64,000 bases of DNA from contig NW_004454207.1 in assembly GCF_000283155.1 (NCBI RefSeq), positions 8,902,313 to 8,966,312 on the forward strand. Reading direction: 5' to 3'. The number at the start of each line of letters is the position of its first letter. The stretch's first letter is position 1. This stretch comes from Ceratotherium simum simum. Its lineage: Eukaryota; Chordata; Mammalia; Perissodactyla; Rhinocerotidae. Shown one piece after another: positions 1 to 11,460 of this stretch. The notes beneath the pieces were generated by a model, which saw nothing but the letters and a program-made list of their open reading frames with translations, did not search any database and had not been told where the DNA came from. Both the position numbers and the translations under genes were made by a program.

Positions 1-472
1 CATCTCCCCATTTCCCCCACCCCACCCCCAGCGCCTGACAATCACCATTCTACTCTCTGTTTCTATGAGTTTGGCTTTTTTAGATTCCACAAAGTGATAT
101 CATACAGAACTTGTCTTTCTCTGTCTGACTTATTTCACTTAGCATAATGCCTCCAAGGTCCATCCATGGTGTCATAAATGGCAGGATTTCCTTCCCTTTC
201 ATGGCTGAATAATATTCCACTGTATATACATACCACATTTTCTTTACCCATTCATCTGCCAATGGACAGGTAAGTCATTTCTATGTCTTGGTTATTGTGA
301 ACAATGCTGCAATGAACAGCGGGGGTGCAGATATCTCTTCAAGATAATGATTTCATTTGCTTTAGGTAAATAACCCAGAAGTGGGGTTGCTGGATCATAT
401 GATAATTCTATTTTTAATTTTTTGAGGAACCTCCATACTGTTTTCCATAGTGGTTATACCACTTTACATTGT
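1..472 (-). mobile_element. L1 3' end fragment (L1M type)
   Basis: This is the end of a mammalian L1 in reverse orientation. It matches the well-known 3' region that reads, on the minus strand, 'caatgctgcaat...', 'ccatcaac..gatgaatgg', 'ggaatattattcagcc' and 'aagtgaaataagtcagaca'. The ORF2 stop region and the 3'UTR are diverged and interrupted by stops, so it is dead. The element continues off the left edge of the window. The subfamily (MA/MB) is a guess from memory. Confidence 0.8.
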
Positions 473-1309
473 GATTTTTGGTTTCTTGAGATGTGTTCTG
501 TATAAGGAAGGCTGTGGTTTTGGTTATTTACGTGTAAAAGTGATATCATGATTATGGTTTTTAACAGAGTCCTCATCTTTAAGAAATGTGTGCTGAAACA
601 TGGCAGAAATGTGGTAGATCACTTGTCTAGCCCTCAGCACCCCACTCTCCGAGAGCTGGCCCCTCGTTTGGCGGATGCAAGCCTCAATAGGCTTCTCTGT
701 CTGTACCCCACTGATCCTGCCTACACCCTCACTGCTCAGCAGCAGGCCCTGGCCTCACCCACACCGAATCGGAAGCTGCAGTGTAACAAGATCCCCAGGG
801 GACTGACACACACAGTGCCACTTGAGAAGTGCTAGTCTATACCACATGGGTTCCTCACCCAGGTGTCAGAATCACCTGTGCAGCCTCCTCCTGCCTCTCC
901 TCCCAGCCTGGTCCATCAGAATGGGGGTGACGGGTCATGTCTAGGTTGAAGATGGTCCCTTAGGTTACTCTCTACACCTCCACCACTCTCCTAAACTCCT
1001 TTTTAGGAAGGAGGTACATAAGTCTGCATTGAACAACAGGGTTAGAGGGTGCTCGCAGATCCTGGGCCTCATGATTTCTGAGGCACTTTTTGGGGCTGCG
1101 AGCCTAGGTCTGCAGAAGTACCACTAAAAAGGCAGCGACAAGCAGGTCCAGGTTAACACTGGGCAGAGTGCCCTTCCTCGTTGTTCACCGGGGGGAAATT
1201 CACTTCATTTTCACTCCAAATGAAATAAACAAACCCAGACGCTCAACTAGTCTCTCTCTGTGAAAGAAGATGGACTTCCAAGTCCTCATCACAGATCTAA
1301 TGCCACTGG
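473..1309. other. Unassigned sequence
   Basis: I see no gene here. The open frame at 548-835 has no recognisable domain and ordinary composition, and I treat it as chance. No repeat was recognised with confidence. Confidence 0.4.
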
Positions 1310-1452
1310 ATTGCTGCCTGTGTCCCCCATGAGAGTGAAAGCTACAGGAGGGCAGAGAACACGTCTGCTATGTTTGCCCCTGTAGACTCGGTGCTGGCCT
1401 AACGCCTGGCAACATATAGTAGGTATGTAATAAATATTTGCTGAATGAAAAT
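1310..1452 (+). repeat. L2 LINE 3' end fragment
   Basis: This resembles the conserved 3' end of LINE L2: 'gagagtgaaagctacaggag', then 'ggcagagaacac', then 'gcctggcaacatatagtagg', ending in 'aataaatatttgctgaatga'. It is an old, short fossil. Confidence 0.6.
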
Positions 1453-1487
1453 ACACTCCATCTGTAGGTGCCAGGTGCCTTTATCCT

Positions 1488-2056
1488 CATAACATCATTT
1501 AATGGTAACAACCACTCTATGGCGGATTATATTTTCCAAGATGGCTGCAGCAACCTCTCCCATCCCTTATGCTCTTCCAGAATGTGACCCCAGCCATCAA
1601 CAGGAGAAATCTAATCTCCCTCTCTGGGCCTTTGAATATGGGTACTTTGTGAATACTTTGACCAGGAGAGTGCAGGGAAGTGATGTTGTGTGACTTCTGA
1701 GGCTAGGTGACAAAAGGCTAATAGGCAGTTTCCAACCACTTGCTGGAATACCCCGAGATTGCCACACTGTGAGGAAGCCAAGTCATACTGAGGGCCCATA
1801 CACAGGCACTCCAGTTGGCCGCCAAGTTGCTGAGTCATCCCAACCTGAGCCAACATGATGATTCCAGCTCCCCGCCTTGTCAAGTCACCCCCCAGCCTTC
1901 AAGCCTTTCCAGGTAGGCCCCAGACATTGAGGAGCTGAGATAAGCCATCCCCACCATGCCCTGTCCAAATTCTCGACCCACAAAATCCGTGAGCATAATA
2001 AAATGGAAGGTCATAAGTTTGGAGGAATTTGTTACACAGCAGTAGCAATTAGCACA
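1488..2056 (+). mobile_element. MaLR-type LTR (MLT1-like), solo and diverged
   Basis: The segment has the internal phrases of an MLT1-family LTR. These are 'gaagtgatgttgtgtgactt' followed by 'gaggctaggtgacaaaaggc', 'tgtgaggaagccaagt', an AATAAA-type signal in 'gagcataataaaatgg', and the terminal 'gtagcaattagcacaca'. No internal retroviral sequence follows, so it is a solo LTR or fragment. It belongs to an ancient non-autonomous ERVL-MaLR group. Confidence 0.65.
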
Positions 2057-3975
2057 CACTCTATGAGGTGCCTATTGCTGTTCCCAATTTATGAAGAATA
2101 TGGTTCCTCCCAGAGAGATCAGGTAACTTGTCCAAGAATGGGGAGCTGATATCTCAGCCACCTGCCAGTCTAGATTCAAAGTCTGTCTTCTTGCTCCTGT
2201 TCCTGCTCATATATTTTCAATCAATGAAGATTTTCTGAGATGTAAGCTCCAGATACTGTGGCTACACAGACAAAAACGTGAAGATACCAAAGTGCACGCA
2301 TGAATACAGGTAGTATGCTCAAGTATGAAGCCAGGCCAAATTAGGCCTGCCTGCCCTTATAAATCCTTAGCTGACATTTTCTCAGACAGAATGGCTCTTT
2401 GACACTTAAGTATTTATTGAGAGGGGCAGTGAGCTGAATATGAGTCAGGGACCCATACGGAAGAGAAGTCAGGAAAGGATGGAAGGAGAAGGAAGAATAT
2501 TTCTTTCTCTGACGTTAGATAAAAAAGAGGATAAAAGAAGATAAGTGTTCCAATAGCAATATAAAGACGTAAAGATGAGGGTATGCAAGGGAACTGACAC
2601 CTTCTCTTACTTGGGAATCAGGGTCATCTGTTGGTGAGGGTCAGGTGTGAAAGAGAAGCTGAGGAGCTTGAGAAAACAGTCTAGAATAAGCTCAGTGCAA
2701 AATGCACTACGGAATTTTCTTTTGCATATTGTGTTTATGTGTGTGTATTTGTATGTTTTAATTTACAGAAGAAAACAAGGAGTGGGTGAGAGGTCAATGG
2801 AAGCACTGATGGGTGGCTCTGAGGACCCAACAGAATGGGCAATGGCCCCTTGCCCCATCCTCACCACCCCCCCAGAGCCCACAGCAGGGCCAGAGACAAG
2901 CACCACATGGGTGCCTCGGGGCTGTGCCCAAGTAGGAGAGAAAGGATTCAGAGCTGAGCTCGGTGGCCTTCAGTAACGATCAAGGGAGAGTAGAGGAGCT
3001 CAATGTCTGCCAGGTGCCAAGACAGCAGGATATAGACCGGGAGGGGGCAGTCATGGAGTGAGGGAGATGGTGGCAGGTGGAAAGGTTATGATGACCGACC
3101 AACTGCATAGGGCTAGGGATCCAGAGGGTGGAAGCATGCCATGTGAGGACACGTGCAGGGAGCTTTGCAGACCCAGACAAAATGGCCGCCAGTACAGATG
3201 CTCTAAAGGAAAGGAAGAGACAAAGAAGTGGCCAAGGAATGGGGGGGAGAAAGGTCTCCTCCTTCCTTCCCCCCTCCCAACGTCGCTCATCTACACAACA
3301 TTCCTTTCCAGAATTCCCTTCTCAAAAGACTCTCCAGAACATTGTCACCATGGAATGGGAGATTGCCTATCCATACAAGTCTCCTGGTGTTAGTGGCATT
3401 CAGAGGATCTTGAGGTTAAATTTATCCTGGAAATGACAGCTATTTCTTCAAACACACCTAGAACTAGCACTACATGAAACAAGCTGGACTTACTAGTCCA
3501 TGAGGGGGGTGTGTCTCAATGAAAGCTAACATCCCCTTCGGGTCAACCACATAATAGGTCTGGAATTAATATTGACTGTGTAAATGAATGTTGCCTTTGA
3601 AAGAAAGCTCACTCTTGGGGGAAGTTCTCATTCTTGATCTGAAACTCAAAGGCCACCATAATCTGGCACAGGTTTGACATGACAACCTCACCTGCATTTA
3701 TACCCAGCCTCCAGCCCCAATTCCAGCCAGACAGTCCTGGTCCCCATCCCTCCACACACTCTTCCTCTGAGGGCACCATGTATGTTCTCATCCATGAAAT
3801 CTGGTCCTTTATTCCTTACATCACAAATTGCCCACCATCTTCATGGTTTGAGGTCAACTTCAAACCCCATCTTGAGTCACCCACCACTACATTCTCAGAC
3901 TTACTAACTACAGCGTTAACCAACTAAATCACTTCTACTTATCATACACTGCCTTGTAACATCTTCTGAATTATT
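2057..3975. other. Mostly unassigned, with a MIR fossil near 2068-2190
   Basis: The first 120 bases have the layout of a MIR SINE core ('caggtaacttgtccaagaat', then 'gattcaaagtctgtcttc'). The rest is unique-looking sequence. Several overlapping frames occur at 2980-3436, but they compete on both strands, lack domains and look like chance. Confidence 0.4.
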
Positions 3976-3984
3976 GTCTTAGAC

Positions 3985-4454
3985 CAGGAGTTGGTAAACT
4001 TTTTCTTAAAGGGCCAGATAGTAAATATTTGAGGCTTTGTGGGCCAAATGTTCTGTTGCAACTGCTCAACTCTGCTGTTATAGCGAGAAAGCAGCCATAG
4101 ACAACACGTAAATGAATGAACATGGCTGTGTTCCAATAAAACTTTACTTACAAAAATAATCGGGGGCCAGCCCCGTGGTGTAGTGGTTAAGTGCGTGCGC
4201 TCCGCTGCTGGCGGCCCAGGTTCCGATCCCGGGCGCGCACCGACGCACCGCTTGTCAGGCCATGCTGAGGCGGTGTCCCATATAAAGTAGAGGAAGATGG
4301 GCACGGATGTTAGCCCAGGGCCAGTCTTCCCCAGCAAAAAGAGGAGGATTGGCATGGATGTTAGCTCAGGGCTGGTCTTCCTCACACACATGAAAAATAA
4401 TAATAATAATTACCAGACCAGATTGGCCCGTAGGCTGTAGTTTGCCGACCTCTG
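3985..4454 (+). mobile_element. hAT-Charlie MITE, split by an ERE
   Basis: Inverted ends read CAGGAGTTGGTAAAC on the left and the complement-like GTTTGCCGACCTCTG on the right. The body carries 'aaagggccagatagtaaata' and 'gtgttccaataaaactttac'. It is flanked by a perfect 8-bp duplication, tcttagac, at 3977-3984 and 4455-4462, as expected for hAT elements. An ERE SINE at 4162-4410 interrupts it. The family name (Charlie/MER type) is from memory. Confidence 0.85.
4162..4410 (+). mobile_element. ERE SINE, long-tail subtype
   Basis: A tRNA-like head has A and B box positions ('gtggtgtagtggttaagtgc' and 'ggttccgatcccggg'). It is followed by the tail module 'cccatataaagtagaggaag' and two tandem copies of the 'gatgttagc(c/t)cagggc' motif, ending in an A-rich (AAT)n tail. 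Flanking copies of aaaaataat suggest the target duplication. It sits inside an older hAT MITE and is therefore younger than it. Confidence 0.93.
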
Positions 4455-4462
4455 TCTTAGAC

Positions 4463-5786
4463 TGTTATTTTAACTCATCTCTTAAATTGTATGTCTTGCC
4501 ACCCCGATATAGATTCAAATTCCTCTAAAGAAGGGACTAGGAATTATATATTTTCATTTATTGTTAGCCCCTACCTGGCAAAGTGTTACGCATACAAAGA
4601 ATATATAAATTTTTTGAAGAAGCATTTGAGTTTATACTGAATGATGTGCCACATATCACAATTGGACTCCTTTTTTGTCATTTAAGTGTGTACACTGAGA
4701 GTGCAAACATTAATTTCTAACTAGTACTAACTTAATTGAACTGTGTGCCATTAAGTTTTTTTTAGAAAACTTTCCTGGTCTGCTCTTTTGCCAGATTCTT
4801 TTTCTTCTAATTGTTTCCACAGATGCCTAATACATTCATTCCACCAGCTACTTAACAGACTAGCACATTCCACAAGCTATTTGACATCAGGGGAAGGACT
4901 TGGGCTCTCTGCAGATGGAAGCGCCCGCCTCGGCCTTCAGAGCTTCCCCATCACATCCCATCCTGGAAGCATAGAGAAAGACAAGTCTGCTCAGGTCAAA
5001 GGGAAGCTTTCGGGGGAAAAAGGAGAGGAAATCTATCATCACTGTTCCCCCCAGAGGCAAACATGAAACAATGACCCGTAACCAAAATAAAATTAACTTC
5101 ATAGTGGGTTAGTGACAGTTTCTGTCAGATGCATCTAGCTCGCTTCTAAATTGATAACTGCAACAGAGAGAAAAGAAAGTAGACATCTTCTGAAGAATTT
5201 CAAATATGCAATAAACTACAGTGCCCCCAAAACCCTGCTTTTGACTACATTAAAGTAGATCCCATGTACGGAGCTAAGAGTAACTCGTACGTTCTTTCAG
5301 AATGAAACGACAAATAAATCCAGAAAGCCCACAGCTTCACTTTTCGTCAGTAGTGACCTTTAATGCCGAAATAGTTCGCACTTCCTTTTATCACCTCAGA
5401 TGAAGGCAAGGGCAGTTAAGTGCAGGCGACACAGGTCCTTGCCACCCAAGTCACCCTTGTGCACAGTGAGAGAGATTCAAATAGCTGTAAAGGTCTGTTG
5501 GGAAAAACAGCAGTCTTCCACCCTCCCCCGAGCTGCCCTTCCCCAGAGGCAGCCACTCTTACCTCCTCTGAACGATCACTTGGGATTTGCTTCCAAGTCT
5601 CCAAATAAGATGCCAACGTCGCTACACCGTGATGTCTCTACTCTCAGGCATTACTTGCTGCTTTCCCAGCATGGATGCTGAAGTCTTTGCTCCCTTGGCT
5701 CACCCTCTCTCCACACTCCCACCCTCCCCCACCCCTTAGATGGCTGGATCATCATTTTGATTGGATCAGTGTTCAATGTCTTTAAG
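4463..5786. other. Unassigned sequence with a probable L2 scrap
   Basis: Bases near 4500-4600 ('aaagaagggactagg', then 'gcccctacctggcaaagtg') look like a decayed L2 end. No gene is supported in the remainder. The frames near 4788-5102 and 5400-5681 occur on both strands and carry no motif. Confidence 0.4.
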
Positions 5787-5787
5787 G

Positions 5788-6184
5788 GTTGAATTGTTTC
5801 CCTCCAAAATTTATATGCTCCAGTACCTTAGAACATGACTCGATTTGGAAATAGGGTCACTGCAGATGGAATTAGTTAATATGAGGTCTTCGGGGTGAGC
5901 CCTACTCCAGCATGACTAGTGTGCTTATAAAAAGGGGAAATTGGGACACAGTGACACACATAGAGGGACGTGGATGTGAAGAGGCAAAGGGAAAAGACAG
6001 TCATCTACAAGACAAGGAGAAAGGCCTGGAACAGATCTTTCCCTCACAGCCCTCAGAAGGAACCAAGCCTGCCGACACTGTTTTTGGACTTCTAGCCTGC
6101 AGAACTGTGAGACAATACCTTTCTTGTTGTGTAAGGGCCCCGGGCTGTGGTACTTGGTTCTAGTAGCCCGAGCAAACTAATACA
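5788..6184 (+). mobile_element. MaLR-type solo LTR (MLT1/MST-like)
   Basis: It starts with 'gggttgaattgtttccctcc' and 'aaaatttatatgctccagta'. It continues with the typical 'gggtgagccctactccagca', 'cttataaaaaggggaaattg' and 'ggacttctagcctgcagaac', and ends '..gagcaaactaatacaaa'. No internal region is attached. Confidence 0.75.
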
Positions 6185-6348
6185 AATCATTAGGAGGACA
6201 AACATCACTGAAAGCCTAGCCACATGGTACACTGAGATTAGGTCTCTTTTCTATCACAACTTTTTCCCCCAGGAGCTAATACTAGTCCTGTTTGTCCTTT
6301 GCTTGGTTTTGATTTGCTTAGTGAAAAGTTCATTAAAAAACTGATTCA

Positions 6349-6666
6349 GGGGCCGGCCCGGTGGCTTAGCGGTTAAGTGCACGCGCTCCACTACTGGCGG
6401 CCCGGGTTCAGATCCCGGGCGCGCACCGACGCACTGCTTCTCCAGCCATCCTGAGGCAGCGTCCCACATACAGCAACTAGAAAGATGGGCAACTATGACA
6501 TACAACTATCTACTGGGGCTTTGGGGGAAAGGAGGAGGATTGGCAAAAGATGTTAGCTCAGAGCCAGTCTTCCTCAGCAAAAAGAGGAGGATTAGCACGG
6601 ATGTTAGCTCAGGGCTGATCTCCCTCACAAAAAAAAGAAGCCCTCTCCACTGATGAGGGTCTTCTA
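6349..6666 (+). mobile_element. ERE SINE, composite, with 3' extra sequence
   Basis: The head and B box ('ggttcagatcccgggcgc') are followed by the short-type body 'acatacaactatctactggg'. Instead of ending there, it runs on into 'gatgttagctcagagccagt' and a second 'gatgttagctcagggctgat', so it joins both tail types. A 15-bp target duplication, taaaaaactgattca, lies at 6334-6348 and 6667-6681. The A-rich tail ends near 6636, but the duplication begins only at 6667. The roughly 30 intervening bases hold an inverted repeat, listed separately. Confidence 0.93.
6636..6665. repeat. Short hairpin after the ERE tail
   Basis: AGAAGCCCTC (6636-6645) can pair with GAGGGTCTTCT (6655-6665) around the loop TCCACTGAT, with one bulged T. 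It lies between the SINE's A-rich tail and the right target duplication, so it was part of the inserted RNA or was added during insertion. Confidence 0.6.
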
Positions 6667-6681
6667 TAAAAAACTGATTCA

Positions 6682-7352
6682 ATTCCAAACTCTTGCCCTC
6701 TTGTCCACATTGCCTCTCGAGAGGTCCAGGTGCATGGGACGGTCTATTCATTCCACCCTCCCTCAAAGCCTTCTGACTCGGGGAGGGGGGCCAGTGAAAG
6801 TGAGGGTGCACTAACCACATGACAAGGCGGGTGTTGGCCTCGATACAAGCTCAAGAGACAGCATTATCCGGAAGCCTGGGGAGGGACTGGGGGTTTGGGA
6901 GCAGAGGGTAAATACAGCCATAAATGTGGGTTCTCTGAAGACACCTGTGGCAGGTGGACTCCGGGAGAGGCTGCAGGTGGCAGAGAAACCATCTGGACAG
7001 CAGACGCACTAAAGCAAGAAGGGGGATGAGACCCAGCGCCGAGGCAGGGGACTAGAGGCAGGGTGCTGGTTAAGAGGCATTCCTAGGATTTATTTTAAAT
7101 GTGTGCATAAACAAATGGCCTTCTAGGAAATGCGAGTGCAAGTAAAAATGTCCCTATTTAAAGATAAAATGACACCTTTCCTCCACACCAATACCAAACT
7201 TCCCCGAATTGTACCTTTGCAACTGCAGTAAGTTACTTTAAAAAAAAAAAAAGGAGGGGAGATGCTTTCTAGATAATCTGAAACAAAGGCCAGAAAAATA
7301 AATCAGAGAATCACAGACTTAAAAGAAAATTATATAATCCAGACATCGCTTC
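6682..7352. other. Unassigned sequence
   Basis: This is unique-looking sequence with no gene or confident repeat, apart from a 13-base A run near 7240. Confidence 0.35.
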
Positions 7353-7366
7353 AAAAAAAGTCTCTA

Positions 7367-7598
7367 GGGGCCGGCCCATGGCGTAGCAGTTAAGTGTGCA
7401 TGCTCTGCTGCTGGCGGCCCGGGTTCGGATCCCGGGCGCGCACCGACGCACCGCTTGTTAAGCCATGCTGTGGCGGCGTCCCATATAAAGTAGAGGAAGA
7501 TGGGCACAGATGTTAGCTCAGAGCCGGTCTTCCTCAGCAAAAATAGGAGGATTGGCATGGATGTTAGCTCAGGGCTGATCTTCCTCACACAAAAAAAA
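7367..7598 (+). mobile_element. ERE SINE, long-tail subtype
   Basis: It has an intact tRNA-like head and a 'ggttcggatcccgggcgcgc' B-box region. The tail holds 'cccatataaagtagaggaag' and the duplicated 'gatgttagctcag' module. The flanks aaaaaaagtctcta (7353-7366) and aaaaaaagtcgcta (7592-7605) are a target duplication with one mismatch. Confidence 0.94.
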
Positions 7599-7605
7599 GT
7601 CGCTA

Positions 7606-8654
7606 AGCATGCAGACTTTACTCCACAGCTTTTCTCAGTCGAGATCAAAAGTTCTCAATGATTTCTTATGTAGTCTACCATCGCATTCCATCACATTCCA
7701 CACAGGTTGTGGCAGCTCCCAAGGATTCACACAGTAAAACAAAAATATATGACTAATTAGGATCAGGAAAAATACAGTTAAAAGGTCAAGATCCAAGGAA
7801 GGTTAAGGCATCAGTGTGTACAGTATATGTCCATCATATAGAGACCTACCGCTTGGTCAAGCCAATTTGGCTTTGAGTTTCCTGACAGGCAAACCAAAAA
7901 GGGAAACAAGATCAATTACATGGTTTACCTTGTTCTCTAGGTGTGGGGAGTGGGGGAGCCCATAGAAAAAGGAAAACTAAGTGGCAGGAAGAACTTTGCA
8001 TGTGGGGCTTCATGTAGCGCTTGGCTTGAAAACACATCAAACCAAGGGCAAATCAGGTCACAATAAGCTTAAAAAAAAATGGAACAGAATTGAATCAAAA
8101 ATATCAGAGTACATCTCACATACAAAGGTAAATGTTTTCTGTGAGATGAGTGTTTCAATCATAACTAAGAATGGGTGTGTACACCAGGTTACAATGTAAA
8201 ATAGATATCTTACTAGGAGATATGGTCACAAAAATTTGAAAAAGAGCAGGAGGAAATAGTAAGTGGACTTAATTTCCAGCCTGGCCCGTGCCTATTCCCT
8301 CTTGCCTGGCTCTGGGTACTGAGGAACGACCTGATCGTGGTCCTGACCCATCCACCGCTGGTTCTTCCCCTCGGCCTTTGACTCTGTCCAGTAGTCCTGC
8401 TTCGCACCTTCTAGGCCTTTCCCCAGTGGCAGTGCCTTTGGGCAAGTATGACAGCTTGGGCTTCTCTCTCCTCCTGGCCCCTCAACCTTCTGGCACCCAT
8501 CTCTGAATCCCCATGCCGTCTCCCTGCCCCACCCTACCCCAATCTCCCTCTCTTCCGTGGAAGCCTTAGTCAGGGATGGGAGAAACAGAATAGGACCTTT
8601 TCCTGCTGGCTCCAGACTGTAACTTCTCCAGTTTCTCCACATTCCTTTTGAAAA
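7606..8654. other. Unassigned sequence
   Basis: No gene or repeat is recognised. Frames on both strands at 8213-8672 overlap one another and show only proline- and serine-rich composition without a domain. Confidence 0.35.
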
Positions 8655-9160
8655 TGTGAACCAATTACTCATACACCTATGTTCATAGCAGCACTATTCA
8701 CAGTAGCCAAAAGGTGGAAGCAACCCAAGTGCCCATCAACAGATGAATGGATAAACAAAATGCAGTCTATTCATACAATGGAACCTTATTCGGCCTTAAC
8801 AAGGAATGACTTTCTGACACATGCCACAACATGGATGACCCTTGAGGACATTATGTTAAGTGAAAGAAACTAATCACAAAAGGACAAATATTGTATGATT
8901 CCACTTATATAAGGTACCTAGAATAGGCAAACTCATAGAGACAGAAAGTAGAATAGAGGTTATTAGGGGCCGGGGGAGGGAGGAAAGGAAAGTAACTGCT
9001 AATGGGTACAGAGTTTCCGTTTTGGGATGATGAAAAGTTCTGGAAACACATAGTGGTGATGGCTGTACAACATCATGAATGTACTTGATGCCACCTGAAT
9101 TGTGCACTTAAAATGGTAAGTTTTATGTTATATATATTTACCACCGTAAAAAAAAAAAAA
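8655..9160 (+). mobile_element. L1 3' end (L1M type)
   Basis: This is a nearly complete copy of the familiar L1 3' region. In order it holds 'ttcatagcagcactattcac', 'aagtgcccatcaacagatga', 'acaatggaaccttattcggc', 'gattccacttatataaggta', 'gggtacagagtttccgtttt' and 'ttgtgcacttaaaatggtaa', with a 13-base A tail. The ORF2 C-terminal frame is broken by stops. Confidence 0.9.
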
Positions 9161-9565
9161 GCATAACCTTAGTCCAATCTTGAGAAAGCCAATCTGAGGA
9201 CACTCAACAAAATATTGATCAATACTCTTCAAAAGTGTCAAGGTCATGAAAGACAAGGAAAGACTGAGGAAATGTCACAGATTGCATGAGACTAAGGAGA
9301 AATAACAACTAAATGCTATGTGGGATCTTGGATAGGATCCTAGAACAAAAAGAGACATTAGTGGAAAAACTGATGAAATTAAATAAGATCTTTAGTAAAC
9401 AGTATTCCACCAGTGTTGATTTCCTGGTTCTGATAATAGTACTATGATTATGTAAGATGTGAACATTAGGGGAAGCTGAGTGAGGAATATACGGAAACTC
9501 TCTATACTATTTTCACATCTTTTCCTTAAGTCTAAAGGAAAAATAAAAAGTTAAAAAATTTTTTT
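9161..9565 (+). mobile_element. Older L1 3'UTR fragment
   Basis: The right part reads 'attaggggaagctgagtgag', then 'actctctatactattttcac', then 'tctaaaggaaaaataaaaag'. This is the layout of the oldest L1M/ME 3' ends. It directly follows the A tail of the younger L1 at 9160. Confidence 0.6.
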
Positions 9566-10985
9566 AAATCAGTCCACCCTTAAAAAAAATTAGTGTAATA
9601 TACAGATGTATATTAGTTAATTCTTACCCTGCAGGTGGTCAGTTCACATTTGAGTACCCAAATCAGAAAAGAACACTCCAGGGATGGTGGGTCAGCATTT
9701 GCAAGACTAACTGGAGTCCATCTGCACCAGAGTTGGTCAATTAGCATAATGGAAATGAACAGTGGCTCCCTTCTCTCTGGATTTGGTGAAAATAACCTGC
9801 TGGCATCTCGACCTAACGAGAATCACGTGAAAGAATCTAGGAAGACCAGCAGTCCATCCCCTTCAGAGAGGGGGCCAGACTCTGTCAGGGCCCATGGTTG
9901 ACTATTAAAGGAGGGCCCTGTCCCCTCTCTGGGGCTTAGCTGAAGCCTGCCACTGGAACACCATCACATTTGCCTTGGGTGTCTCTCGCTTCGCCAGAGA
10001 GCTCGAGCTTCGCCGAGCTTAAAGGACAGACTGAGGGCTCTCTCTGCGCATGCTTGCTAACAAGTGTCTGAATGAGTGGCCAAAATTGGTCTGAGACTTG
10101 CTCTCCCTGTCACATACCTCCTGGTCACGGGACTGTGGGAAAGGACACATAAGGCTCCCATCAACTGTTTCCCAAAAGAATCTGACAATTCTTCAAAGGC
10201 CAAACCAGTTCAGGTCAGTTCACAACAGCTCATTTCTTAGGATTCCTGAGAACATGGTCCCGGCTCTGTGAGCACGGCCGGCCCGGGTCTGCACTCCCCA
10301 GAGCGGAGCCCTCCTGGGACGAGCTCTCAAGCTGAGCTGCCGCACCTTCCAGAGAGAGTTGTTTGGGCAGTGACAATCCTCCTCTGGGACACCAAGTGTC
10401 CACACTGAACCCCTCGGGCTTGCAGGGGCTGGAGTATACTGGATGTCCAAAACACAACCAAACGAATTGATTTAGCTCAGAGTCTCCAAGTTGACGCAAC
10501 AGTGGAATCGATCGCCAAGCACACGACAAAAAAGCCCACACTTTTCTTTGGGCCCAGATGTAATCAACCCCATCTTCTATTTTCTTCCTCCCAAGGGGAA
10601 GACTCATCTGTCATTTCCTGTCCTTGTCCCCCTGCTTCCTCATTCCTCTCTTGCTGGTCAGCCCGGATGCTACCAGCCATCCCGACTCCTGCTCTCCTTC
10701 CACGTCACCCCAGGCCCCAGCCGCCCTGGGAGGGGAGCCCTCCGTGAGAGTCCTGGCTGGGATCATCAAAACTCCAGGACGGTCCTACAAAGAAACAAGG
10801 TATCTGACAAACTTCACGGCCTGCTAGGCTGAGAGAAACCTCCTTCTCAACTTCCTCAAACTCTGCAAAGGTGGAAGCTGTCTTCCACACAGCCTGCCAC
10901 CAAAATGACTGCCCCTTTGGCCCTCCCTGACGTAGAGATCAAGAAAAACAACATCCCTGGTGGGGCAGGCAGAACAGTGCCCCCC
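9566..10985. other. Unassigned sequence with a small GCTTCGCC repeat
   Basis: No gene is seen. Near 9990-10020 the 8-mer GCTTCGCC occurs twice within about 30 bases, next to the near-palindrome 'agctcgagct'. The neighbouring 'gactattaaaggaggg' could be a TATA-like box of an unrecognised LTR, but I cannot place it in a family. Confidence 0.35.
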
Positions 10986-10989
10986 ACCC

Positions 10990-11460
10990 TGCTCCAGATG
11001 CCCACATCCTCATCCCTGGAAGCTGTGAACACCTGGCAAAGGACATTCAAGTTGCAGATGGAATTAAGGTTGCTGACCTTAAAATAGGGAGATTAGCCTG
11101 AATTATTCAGGTGGACCTAATGCAATCCTAAGGATCCTTAAAAGTCTAAGTTGGGGGCAAAGAGAAGGTCAGAGTGAGGTGATGTGAGGACAGGACTCAC
11201 GGTTGTAGGCTTTGAAGATGGAGGAAGGGGGCCATGAGCCAAGGAATATGGGCAGTCTCTAGATGCTGAAAAAGGCAAGGGAATGGAACTGTCCCTAGAG
11301 TTTCCAGAAAGGAAGACAGCCCTGTTGACATGTTGATGTTAGCCCAGTGAGACCCACATCAGCCTTCTGATCTACAGAACAGTAAGACAATAAATTTGTG
11401 TTGTTTTAAGCCACTAATTTTGTGGTGATTTGTTATTGCAGCAATAGGAGACGAATACAC
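10990..11460 (+). mobile_element. MLT1 solo LTR
   Basis: Diverged but recognisable landmarks are 'cacatcctcatccctggaag', 'ccatgagccaaggaatatgg', 'tgatgttagcccagtgagac', then 'aataaatttgtgttgtttta' and the terminal 'agcaataggagacgaataca'. It is an ancient MaLR element with no internal region. Confidence 0.85.
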
